Below are positions 16,584-24,329 of a DNA stretch of 64,000 bases, piece by piece. This DNA is from CAYNVQ01 sp964400735 (GTDB taxonomy: Bacteria > Acidobacteriota > Aminicenantia > Aminicenantales > Aminicenantaceae), in contig CAYNVQ010000001.1 of the NCBI GenBank assembly GCA_964400735.1, forward strand, positions 620,001-684,000, read 5' to 3'. Position 1 is the stretch's first letter; every line of letters starts with the position of its first letter. Under the pieces are notes generated by a model that was not told the DNA's origin, ran no database searches, and worked only from the letters and a program-made list of their open reading frames with translations. The translations under genes were made by a program, and so were the position numbers.

Positions 16584-16612
16584 TTGTTTTTCCTAGGACA
16601 ATTTTGTATAAT
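16584..16612 (+). promoter_or_regulatory. Promoter of the ACT-domain gene
   Basis: TTGTTT (16584-16589), 17-bp spacer, perfect TATAAT (16607-16612), then AGGAG and the GTG start at 16636. Confidence 0.55.
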
Positions 16613-16635
16613 GCATTTTCAAAAGGAGACAAGAC

Positions 16636-17031
16636 GTGTATGAAGTTAAGCTGGACAGCGAACTCCATGTGGCCACTCCCAATGAGCCAGGAATTCTGGG
16701 GCGGGTTCTCGGTACGTTAGCCAATGCTGGAGTCAATTTAAAAGCATTAAATGCCTATTCGGAAGGGAAAAAAGGCATTTTCCTACTGGTTACTTCAGAC
16801 AACAAAAGAGCTCAAAAATGCCTTCAAGCTCTCGGTTACAAGGTTCATTCCAGTTCAGTCGTGGCTGTTCTTGTCGAAGACAGGATCGGTGCCGGAGCTG
16901 AAATAGGCGCGCTTCTCGGAAATGCTGTGATCGATGTCATCCATTGTTACGGATCGTCTGCAGGGCAAGGCCAAGCCTTCTTGATTTTCAATACGAGCGA
17001 TAACAAAAAGGCTTTCGAAACCCTGAGATAG
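16636..17031 (+). CDS. Tandem ACT-domain protein
   Basis: 131-aa protein of two ACT domains, which normally bind amino acids as regulatory ligands. The first runs about 1-63 (NEPGILGRVLGTLANAGVNLKALNAY is the ligand-binding loop and helix) and the second about 68-131. GTG start, with AGGAG seven bases upstream. No catalytic domain is attached, so it is probably a regulatory or ligand-sensing protein. It is followed 27 bases later by the truncated phosphorylase relative, with which it probably shares an mRNA. Partner and ligand unknown. Confidence 0.8.
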   Translation: MYEVKLDSELHVATPNEPGILGRVLGTLANAGVNLKALNAYSEGKKGIFLLVTSDNKRAQKCLQALGYKVHSSSVVAVLVEDRIGAGAEIGALLGNAVIDVIHCYGSSAGQGQAFLIFNTSDNKKAFETLR

Positions 17032-17058
17032 AAACGGATCCCATCACTCGAGACCACC

Positions 17059-17964
17059 ATGCCTTCCGTATATCCATGGATAAATCCCGAAAGAAAAGGT
17101 CTGGAAAATGTGGGCCTTATTTCCTTGGGATCCATCGATGAAAAAATACCGCTCATCCTTTACCCTTTGCTTCTATCGGTCGATATAACTCTCGGCTGTT
17201 ATAGGAAACACTCTTTTCCTCCTATTCCCTCAAGAGCCTTTTTTGATGGAATCAAACGCCTCATCCAAAACGTAGAGGGAAAAGCGATCGTTTTTGACCT
17301 AAGGGTTCAGGATTGGCCTGATTTCCATAGACTCAGACAATCGCGGGAGTTTGCCCACTCCCTACAGCACATCTGTAGCCTCCAGCATATAAGTTCGTCT
17401 GTTATCTTGAGCAGCAGCAGCCAGCAACCGGGGAATTTGTTGGGAATCCCGTTCGAGATTTTGGAAGCCAGTGAGGTGCTCAATGGAAAAGGACCGGCTG
17501 ATCTCGTCAAATTCGCCCTCGAAATTGGAGCGGATTTTTTGCTTTTGACCAAAAGGGTACGACACAAAATGGACGCCCACATCCTCCTCAAAGAAAAGAT
17601 CCTGTCTGGTAAAGCCTCAAGCCTTGCTCAAGGGATTTTGGGCACATCCTCTCCTTATCTCTTCGCTCAAACAAAGAAACGTATCTATTCGCCTGAAAAG
17701 GGATATTTGCACCATTGGAATCCAAATACTCTCCTGACTTTAAAAAATAAGTTTTCCACATCATTTCCAGGAAGCGGTTTCGCACTTCTCAAAAGATACG
17801 GAGACAAATTAAAGATAGGAGATCCCATCGCCGAAACATTTCTTTCGGAGGATCCTAAAAAATACGATGCGGATAACGATTTCAAAAGAGCCTGCGTTAT
17901 CTCGTCCAAACCTCCGGATTTTCGGCCTTTTATCCTGGAAAGGCTTGAAATGAAATTCTCCTAA
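17059..17964 (+). CDS. Truncated pyrimidine-nucleoside-phosphorylase-like protein
   Basis: 301 aa. The middle and C-terminus resemble thymidine/pyrimidine-nucleoside phosphorylase (usually about 430-440 aa). KAIVFDLRV matches the IVLDVKVG strand; QPGNLLGIPFEILEASEVL and NGKGPADL match the QPLGxAVGNALEV and GxGPxDL blocks; GFALLKRYGDKLKIGDPIA matches the biotin-like PYNP_C loop. The first 140-150 residues of the family, including the KHSTGGVGDK phosphate/sugar site, are missing. The region equivalent to YALRDVTATV reads YPLLLSVDITLG, lacking the pyrimidine-binding Arg. An in-frame stop at 17029-17031 rules out a longer start. Probably not an active phosphorylase: pseudoenzyme, regulator or relic. 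Confidence 0.65.
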   Translation: MPSVYPWINPERKGLENVGLISLGSIDEKIPLILYPLLLSVDITLGCYRKHSFPPIPSRAFFDGIKRLIQNVEGKAIVFDLRVQDWPDFHRLRQSREFAHSLQHICSLQHISSSVILSSSSQQPGNLLGIPFEILEASEVLNGKGPADLVKFALEIGADFLLLTKRVRHKMDAHILLKEKILSGKASSLAQGILGTSSPYLFAQTKKRIYSPEKGYLHHWNPNTLLTLKNKFSTSFPGSGFALLKRYGDKLKIGDPIAETFLSEDPKKYDADNDFKRACVISSKPPDFRPFILERLEMKFS

Positions 17965-18056
17965 GGATTCATGGAAAAAAAGATCCAAGGTGGACACTCC
18001 GTTTTCTTGTATGGTAGACTGCACTAGGTTTTTAAATCAAAAAAAGGAAACCCGAA

Positions 18057-19961
18057 ATGTCGGAATTTCAACCTTATGTGCCGGATGAAACATCTTTCAA
18101 GGACTTCACGTTCAAGGCCCTGATCATAGGGGCCATCTTTGGCGTCGTTTTCGGTTCCGCTAATGCCTATTTGGGATTGAGAGTAGGTCTCACCATTTCC
18201 ACCGCCATTCCTTTGGCGGTCATCGCGGTGGCTGTGTTTAAAGTACTGACACCCATTTTGGGAAAAAGCACAATTCTGGATAGCAATATTGCCCAGACTA
18301 CGGGTTCTGCCAGCTCTTCCCTTGCCTCGGGCATCATATTCACCATACCTGCGTTATTCTTGTGGGGTTTCAATCCCGGGATATTCAAAATGGGGATCCT
18401 TGCTCTGCTGGGTGGTGTGTTGGGTGTGCTTTTCATGATTCCCTTAAGAAGGGCATTGATCGTCAAAGAGCATGGTATACTCCCTTACCCAGAAGGTACG
18501 GCGGCTGCCCATGTGCTCATCTCTGCCGAAGAAGGAGGCACAAAGGCCAAAAACATATTCATTGGATTGGGGATCGGGGCTGTCTACACAGGCCTCGTCA
18601 GGTTCTTGCACCTCTGGCCCGAAAAAATCAAGCTTAATCTTCCGGTGCTCAAGAAAGCTGAACTCGGCGGAGAACCCATGCCTGCGCTTTTAGGGGTAGG
18701 TTTCATCCTAGGACCGCGTATTGCGGCTATCATGGTGGCAGGGGGGCTGCTTTCCTGGATCGGGATCATTCCTCTGATGGCATATTTCGGTGAAAATTTG
18801 AATATCCCTCTGTTTCCGGAACAATCACTATCTATCGCCCAGATGACACCCTACCAAATCTGGGACAAATACATAAGGGTTATTGGTGCGGGGGCCGTCG
18901 CTGTGGCCGGAATAATCACCGTCATCAAATCTCTTCCCACGATGTACAATGCTCTGAAAATGGGGATTAAAGATTTCAAGGTGAACAAAGAAACAGCGGC
19001 TGCTCAGAGGAAAAGAACGCAAATCGATCTTCCCATCACGGTCCTTGGCCTCGGCGTTCTCATCGTAGTGGCCGTTCTTGTTTTTTCCCCCCAAATTATT
19101 GGTGTGAGCACGTCTATCGTTATCAGGGTTGTGGCTGCTCTAAGCATTGCATTTTTCGCTTTTTGTTTTGTTACGGTATCCTCCCGGATTGTGGGAATGG
19201 TAGGGGTCACCTCCAATCCGACATCCGGAATGACCATTGTGACTCTTCTCGGAACCAGTCTTCTTTTTTATGCTATAGGCTGGACCGATGCCATAGGACA
19301 GGCAACTGCCCTTACCATAGGTACGGTCGTGGCAGTAGGGGCCTCCATAGCCGGCGACATCTCCCAGGACCTTAAGGCAGGTTATATCATCGGAGCGACA
19401 CCGAAACGCCAACAATCGGCAGAACTGGTCGGAGTCATCACCTCTGCTTTTGCCATAGCGGCGGCCGTCTGGCTTCTGGGGGAGTCTTTTTCTTTTGGAT
19501 CTGTCGATTTACCCGCTCCACAAGCCGTCTTGATGAAAACGGTGATTGAAGGGGTTTTAGGAGGAAACCTCCCTTGGGGCTTGGTCATGATCGGAGGATC
19601 CATATCCATTACAGCCGAACTCCTCAGGATCCCCTCCCTGCCCTTTGCTGTGGGGATCTATCTTCCGCTTTCCACCATGACGCCTCTGTATGTGGGAGGT
19701 CTCGTCAGGCATTTCGTCGAAAAAAGAGCGGGCGCCGAACAGAAGCTCAAGAAAAAAAGAGGGGAAAAAGGGATCCTTCTCGGCTCAGGCTTTATCGCCG
19801 GAGAAGGAATTGCCATGGTCGGGGTAGCCATATATGCCTTTATCAAAAAAGCGAAGCCTGAGGGGATCGGTCTCGTCTGGCCAGGCTATCTGGGAGATTT
19901 CGTGGCCTTGGCTGCTTTTCTTGGCCTAGTGGCCTTCATTATCTACAAAACAAGAAAGTAA
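18057..19961 (+). CDS. OPT family oligopeptide transporter (first copy)
   Basis: Inner-membrane oligopeptide transporter of the OPT superfamily, 634 aa with about 15 hydrophobic helices. The N-terminus FQPYVPDE...DFTFKALIIGAIFGVVFGSANAYLGLRVG is the typical start of the prokaryotic OPT group. It shares this layout with the second copy at 32451 (FKPYVPADQAMKEISFKAIFLG) but is clearly diverged. GDISQDLKAGYIIGATPKRQQ and SSNPTSG-like (VTSNPTSGMT) motifs are present. It is proton-coupled in characterised members; peptide length preference cannot be read off. Start ATG with AAAGGAAA upstream. cstA-like gene follows after three bases, so peptide uptake genes are co-transcribed. Confidence 0.92.
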   Translation: MSEFQPYVPDETSFKDFTFKALIIGAIFGVVFGSANAYLGLRVGLTISTAIPLAVIAVAVFKVLTPILGKSTILDSNIAQTTGSASSSLASGIIFTIPALFLWGFNPGIFKMGILALLGGVLGVLFMIPLRRALIVKEHGILPYPEGTAAAHVLISAEEGGTKAKNIFIGLGIGAVYTGLVRFLHLWPEKIKLNLPVLKKAELGGEPMPALLGVGFILGPRIAAIMVAGGLLSWIGIIPLMAYFGENLNIPLFPEQSLSIAQMTPYQIWDKYIRVIGAGAVAVAGIITVIKSLPTMYNALKMGIKDFKVNKETAAAQRKRTQIDLPITVLGLGVLIVVAVLVFSPQIIGVSTSIVIRVVAALSIAFFAFCFVTVSSRIVGMVGVTSNPTSGMTIVTLLGTSLLFYAIGWTDAIGQATALTIGTVVAVGASIAGDISQDLKAGYIIGATPKRQQSAELVGVITSAFAIAAAVWLLGESFSFGSVDLPAPQAVLMKTVIEGVLGGNLPWGLVMIGGSISITAELLRIPSLPFAVGIYLPLSTMTPLYVGGLVRHFVEKRAGAEQKLKKKRGEKGILLGSGFIAGEGIAMVGVAIYAFIKKAKPEGIGLVWPGYLGDFVALAAFLGLVAFIIYKTRK

Positions 19962-19964
19962 AAA

Positions 19965-21638
19965 ATGAATATCTTGATCATCGCTTCAATCCTTATTCTT
20001 TGGCTTATTCTGGGATATAAAGTCTATGGTAGCTTCATCGAGAAAAAAATCCTTAAAATAGATAATACACGGCCCACTCCTTCTCGAGAGTTTTATGATG
20101 GAGTGGACTATTCTCCGGCTAAAAAACCTCTTCTTTTCGGACATCACTTCTCTTCCATAGCCGGGGCCGGCCCCATCCTGGGCCCCCTCTTGGGCGTGCT
20201 CTATTTTGGATGGTTGGGTGCACTTCTCTGGGTGGGATTGGGGAGCGTCTTTTTAGGAGCTGTCCATGACTACACCGCCCTTATGACCTCTGTTCAGAAT
20301 AGAGGGACATCTTTGGGTGATATATCGGAAAAAACATTGGGAAAGCGAACCAAGATCATATTCTCTGTGTTTTTATGGTTGACTCTTGCTCTGGTCATCG
20401 CTGTTTTTGCTGTGGTGGCCTCCAGAACCCTTGTCTCTCAGCCGGAAATCGTGATTCCTACCTTCGGCCTTGTCTTTATGGCCATGATTTTTGGCTGGCT
20501 GATCTATAAAAAGGGTGTCCCTATCGCATCGGCTACATTGATTGCCATCGCTATCCTTTTTCTTCTGATCTATCTTGGAGAGCTCATTCCCGTAGAACTG
20601 CCCGCTCATGTGCTGGGCATATCCGCCCAGAATTTCTGGTTCTTTGTCTTGATCATCTACAGCCTTTTGGCCTCTTCGCTTCCCGTCTGGTTCCTCCTCC
20701 AACCCCGGGACTACATCAGCACGTGGATACTTTTCTTCGGCCTTGGAATAGGCTATCTCGGACTGGTCGTTTTTCACCCCCCTATCAATGCGCCTATCTT
20801 TGTATCCTTTACCAGCAAAGGAGGCCCCCTTTGGCCGATGCTTTTCGTTATCATCGCCTGCGGGGCCATCTCTGGATTCCACTCCATCGTGGCAGGCGGG
20901 ACAACATCCAAACAACTGCCGGATGAGGCCTCAGGAAAGCTGATTGGCTATGGGGGCATGGTGACAGAGGCTGCGTTGGCAGGTCTGGTTATCTTCATCG
21001 CCGCAGGTGCACTGGTTTGGGATCCCTCGGGGCTCGAGAGCCCATTCGGCTTCCAGTACTTGATGACCACAGTGGGAGACCCTATAGCGGCCTTTGCCAC
21101 CGGGTATGGAAGAATGGTCTCCTCGCTTCCAGGGCTGACTCTGACCATCGGCTCCTTTTTCGGGATGGTAATGCTTAACGCTTTCGTTCTCACCACTCTG
21201 GATACCGGAACCAGACTTGGGAGGTTTATCTTCTCCGAGATGACAGGAAAAGTCGCCCTTTTCAAAAACAGATGGGTAGCTTCTGCTATCATTTTGGTTT
21301 TTGCCAGCCTCTTGGGCGTAACGGAAGGCTACAAGGCCATTTGGCCGGTCTTCGGAGCTTCGAATCAATTGGTGGCTGCCCTTGCCTTGATTGTCGTCTC
21401 TTCCTATTTGGTGGCCATAAGACGCCCCAAAAAATACACTCTTTACCCCGCCTATTTCATGCTGTTGACGACCCTGGCCGCCCTTTTTTACCAGGGTTTC
21501 AACTTTTTAAAGGATCGCAGTTATATTTTAGCTGTGGTGAGTGGACTGTTGATTATCCTGGCCCTCTTCATCGTTTTCGAAGCACGCGGCCTACTCTTCA
21601 ACCTTAAAACAGCCCAATCCCCCTTTCCAGACAAGTAG
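19965..21638 (+). CDS. cstA: CstA-family carbon starvation / pyruvate-peptide transporter
   Basis: Integral membrane carrier of the CstA/BtsT family, 557 aa. Typical family segments: REFYDGVDYSPAKKPLLFGHHFSSIAGAGPILGP near residues 43-76, then AVHDYTALMTS, WFLLQPRDYIS, SGFHSIVAGGTTSKQLPDE, and TLDTGTRLGRF near the C-terminal third. CstA proteins import pyruvate and/or are associated with peptide use during starvation. Its start lies three bases after the OPT stop, so the pair forms a nutrient-scavenging operon. The protein is shorter than E. coli CstA (701 aa), as in many non-enteric homologues. Confidence 0.93.
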   Translation: MNILIIASILILWLILGYKVYGSFIEKKILKIDNTRPTPSREFYDGVDYSPAKKPLLFGHHFSSIAGAGPILGPLLGVLYFGWLGALLWVGLGSVFLGAVHDYTALMTSVQNRGTSLGDISEKTLGKRTKIIFSVFLWLTLALVIAVFAVVASRTLVSQPEIVIPTFGLVFMAMIFGWLIYKKGVPIASATLIAIAILFLLIYLGELIPVELPAHVLGISAQNFWFFVLIIYSLLASSLPVWFLLQPRDYISTWILFFGLGIGYLGLVVFHPPINAPIFVSFTSKGGPLWPMLFVIIACGAISGFHSIVAGGTTSKQLPDEASGKLIGYGGMVTEAALAGLVIFIAAGALVWDPSGLESPFGFQYLMTTVGDPIAAFATGYGRMVSSLPGLTLTIGSFFGMVMLNAFVLTTLDTGTRLGRFIFSEMTGKVALFKNRWVASAIILVFASLLGVTEGYKAIWPVFGASNQLVAALALIVVSSYLVAIRRPKKYTLYPAYFMLLTTLAALFYQGFNFLKDRSYILAVVSGLLIILALFIVFEARGLLFNLKTAQSPFPDK

Positions 21639-21656
21639 GTTAAAAGATCAATTCGT

Positions 21657-21926
21657 TTAGATTGTTCTGACTTTGAAAACAACTCCTTTTGGGTCAGGAC
21701 AACAGAGTATTTCTGTTTCTCCGATCCAGTCATCATGAGGAAGCTCGTCCTCCCTTTGCTTGGCAGTCAGAAATGGAAAGAGGCTGTTGAGGGCATACAA
21801 GCAGACCTTTTTTTTGTCAGGTATCTCGACTGTACCGCCCCCTCTGATAAAGAAAAAGTCACCGACTTTATGATTGGCTCCACACCGGTCTTTAATCTCC
21901 ACGACTTCGACCTTTAGGTCCTTCAT
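21657..21926 (-). CDS. TIGR04076 family protein
   Basis: Small 89-aa protein with the family pattern VEVVEIKDRCGANHKVGDFFFI, then KKVCLYALNSLFPFL and a C-terminal CCPDPKGVVFKV. Conserved cysteines (15, 42 and 75/76 region) suggest metal binding or redox, but no function is established. On the minus strand, converging with the CstA gene; GAGGAGGAGGAAC just upstream of the ATG is an unusually rich ribosome site. Confidence 0.8.
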   Translation of the reverse strand: MKDLKVEVVEIKDRCGANHKVGDFFFIRGGGTVEIPDKKKVCLYALNSLFPFLTAKQREDELPHDDWIGETEILCCPDPKGVVFKVRTI

Positions 21927-22117
21927 TGTTCCTCCTCCTCCTCGATAGTCTCAATATACATTTGACTTAATAAAAAAGCAACCTATCCTTTAAAATAGAA
22001 GGTTTTTTCCGATTCTCCTTGTCATAGGTCGTCCATGAGCCTTCATGATTTTGGGATTGCCTCTCTAGCAATGAGATAGGCTCCCCTTCTCTTTGTGATT
22101 TCTTTAGGAAATTTAAA

Positions 22118-22146
22118 TTGACAACCCGTGGGGATTATCTTAAAAT
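22118..22146 (+). promoter_or_regulatory. Near-consensus sigma-70 promoter of exbD
   Basis: TTGACA (22118-22123), 17-bp spacer, TAAAAT (22141-22146). One of the best promoter matches in the window. Confidence 0.7.
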
Positions 22147-22182
22147 GAATGGCTAACCAATGGAGTAAACAAGGAGGAAGGA

Positions 22183-22581
22183 ATGTCTACACATGCGGAA
22201 CCCAATGTCGTTCCTTTGTGCGATGTCTTGTTGGTGCTTCTTATCATATTCATGGTTCTTACTCCCACCGTCCAAAAGGGATTCGATATCAAGCTCCCTG
22301 AAACAACGGAAGACACCAGCGCAACTCCTGGAAGCCTCATCGTTCTAACCCTTTATAAAGGTGATCGAGTGGACATCAACAAAATCCAGTGGTCTTTAAG
22401 CGATGTCGGAGATGAACTCAGGCGGATTTATTCCACTCGGCAGGAAAAAATCGCCTTCATAAGAGCTGATGCCAGCCTTCCCTACAGCAAAATAATCGAG
22501 CTTATGGATATCGCAAGAGGAGCTGGCGTGGAAGTCTTAGGTCTCATCCCCGAAATTTTCGAAGAAGAGCTAACGCCGTAA
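22183..22581 (+). CDS. exbD: ExbD/TolR-family biopolymer transport protein
   Basis: 132 aa. A single TM helix begins at residue 8, NVVPLCDVLLVLLIIFMVLTP, with the proton-path Asp at position 14. The rest is a periplasmic domain with the usual ending (RADASLPYSKIIELMDIARGAGVEVLGLI). ExbD/TolR works with an ExbB/TolQ motor to energise TonB- or Tol-dependent processes. AAGGAGG precedes the ATG. The cytoplasmic N-terminus is very short (seven residues). No exbB partner is in the window, and the gene has its own strong promoter; the TonB-type protein at 55722 is 33 kb away. Confidence 0.9.
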   Translation: MSTHAEPNVVPLCDVLLVLLIIFMVLTPTVQKGFDIKLPETTEDTSATPGSLIVLTLYKGDRVDINKIQWSLSDVGDELRRIYSTRQEKIAFIRADASLPYSKIIELMDIARGAGVEVLGLIPEIFEEELTP

Positions 22582-23095
22582 AAGCATTCAATCCCGCTCT
22601 ATTTTTCATTTTTTATAGCAAGCTTAAGGGGAACTGTTTAAATCTTCCTTGCTTTAATCGAAGACAAGACTAAATCCTGTTCACCTTTTTGTTCACCCTA
22701 ATTCAAAATTTCGTATTCATCTTCTGACTTTATCATTCAGACAATATACAACTCAGGATCATCTATTTGACATTGTCCCCGAGTGAATGGGGATAAAATG
22801 CAAATCAAGGTGAAGGGAAATGTCGAAGCGACACGGAAGACTCCCACCCAACCTAACCCAGCCTTCTGGAACCAGCATTCGAGAGTAACCATAGGGGACA
22901 TTCCATAGAGGAACACTCTATAATTTATAATCGATAAAAAGCAATTATTGAAATAGAGGGTATCCCCAAAGGGGAAGTCCCTGCATAAGGGGTGGGATCA
23001 GGGATTAAGACGGCTAAGGTTTCAGTGTTTGAGATTGATCATAATATCCTTGCTCCCAAAAGCAAGGCCCTTTTTCTGTGACCTTGGGATAACCT
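22582..23095. other. Gene-free spacer holding a possible small RNA
   Basis: No plausible protein-coding frame. The left part (22582-22890) contains an AGCAAG/CTTGCT inverted repeat and a TTGACATTGTCCCC string with a GGGGATAA partner. The right part holds the promoter, hairpin and terminator described in the next entry. Confidence 0.5.
22895..23080 (+). ncRNA. Candidate small RNA with promoter and terminator
   Basis: GGGACA (22895-22900), 18-bp spacer and perfect TATAAT (22919-22924) form a promoter. About 140 nt later a 7-bp stem CCTTGCT/AGCAAGG (23048-23067) is followed by CCC and a T5 run, reading as a plus-strand terminator. Between them is a compact hairpin (22958-22981): GGG, internal loop, TCCCC-AAA-GGGGA, CCC. 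No coding frame covers the interval. The terminator cannot serve the acyl-CoA dehydrogenase gene, which arrives from the other strand. It matches no RNA family I recognise. Confidence 0.4.
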
Positions 23096-24247
23096 CTACT
23101 TTTTAATGGGTCCGATGACCTCTCGGGAAATAACCAGCCTCTGGATTTCGTTCGTACCCTCGTATATCTGAAGCAGTTTGGCATCCCGCATTAGCTTTTC
23201 CATAGGATAATCTCTCATATAACCATAACCGCCGAAAATCTGAAGGGCCTCGGTGGTCACTTTCATGGCCACATCTGAACCGTACATTTTGGCCATGGCC
23301 GATTCCTTCCCGCAAGGCTTTTCCTGATCCATCAACCAGGCAGCGCGCCAGACCAGCTGCCGGGCGGCGTCTATTTCTGTGGCCATCTGGGCGATCTTGA
23401 AGGCTGTGTTCTGGAATAATGCGATGGGCCGGCCGAACTGGATCCTGGTTCTGGCGTACTCGACAGCGTATTCAAGGGCGGCCCTTGCCACACCGACACC
23501 AGCCGCACCGACCGGTGCCCTGGTATGGTCCAATGTCTTCATGGCGATGATAAATCCCATGCCTTCCCTCGCCAGAATATTCTCTGCCGGTATTTTCACA
23601 TCCTCAAAAAAGAGTTCAACGGTATTGGAGGCTCTGTGGCCCATCTTGTCCTCTTCCTTGCCGATAATAATCCCTGGTGTCTCTCGGGGAACAATAAATG
23701 CACTCATTCCCCTGGCTCCCTTCTCCGGATCGGTCAAGGCAAATACGACATACTGACTAGCTAAGCCTCCGTTGGATATAAAACATTTGGACCCGTTGAG
23801 CACGTATTCATCGCCATGCTTGATGGCCTTCGTTTTTACGGTACCCGCATCAGATCCTGCTTCCCTTTCTGTCAGACAAAAGGAAGCGAATGACATTTTT
23901 TCTGTTTGGGGTATCAAAAATTTTTTCTTTTGTTCATCGGTTCCATAGAGGATGATCGGTGTATAGGCTAGAGCATTGACCATCATTGTGGTATACATTC
24001 CTGCACATGCTGCAGCTAACTCCTCGCTGATGATGACCGTATCCACATTAGACAAGCCGCCTCCTCCGTATTCTTTGGGAATGATACAGGTAAGGAATCC
24101 CACCTCGAAGGCTTTTTTCATCACATCTTCGGCAAACTCCTCCCCTTTGTCATACTTGGCTGCATTGGGCTTCATTTCCTTTTGGGCAAATTCTCTGCTC
24201 ATCTCCTGAAGGGCTAACTGCTCCTCAGTTAAACTGAATTCAATCAC
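23096..24247 (-). CDS. Acyl-CoA dehydrogenase
   Basis: FAD enzyme that oxidises an acyl-CoA to the 2-enoyl-CoA, passing electrons to ETF. 383 aa, the normal length. Family marks: FCLTEREAGSDAGTVKTKA (FAD/substrate motif), the YARTRIQFGRPIALFQ segment, QIFGGYGYMRDYPMEKLMRDAK near the end, and IYEGTNEIQ with the catalytic base Glu363 at the short-chain/butyryl-type position. GTG start with AGGAGG five bases upstream. Likely a short- or branched-chain acyl-CoA in amino acid breakdown, inferred from the active-site position and the organism's gene content. No ETF gene is adjacent. Confidence 0.93.
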   Translation of the reverse strand: MIEFSLTEEQLALQEMSREFAQKEMKPNAAKYDKGEEFAEDVMKKAFEVGFLTCIIPKEYGGGGLSNVDTVIISEELAAACAGMYTTMMVNALAYTPIILYGTDEQKKKFLIPQTEKMSFASFCLTEREAGSDAGTVKTKAIKHGDEYVLNGSKCFISNGGLASQYVVFALTDPEKGARGMSAFIVPRETPGIIIGKEEDKMGHRASNTVELFFEDVKIPAENILAREGMGFIIAMKTLDHTRAPVGAAGVGVARAALEYAVEYARTRIQFGRPIALFQNTAFKIAQMATEIDAARQLVWRAAWLMDQEKPCGKESAMAKMYGSDVAMKVTTEALQIFGGYGYMRDYPMEKLMRDAKLLQIYEGTNEIQRLVISREVIGPIKK

Positions 24248-24329
24248 AATTTCCTCCTTGTATCGGATTTATACAATAAATCATATGATATTATTGCCTA
24301 AAACCTTATACTTAAAACTGGCTCCCCTG

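Noticed and set aside
21960..22020. AACCTAT...ATAGAAGGTT plus T-run as a terminator
   Set aside because: The stem needs bulges and no plus-strand gene clearly ends here; too weak to call.
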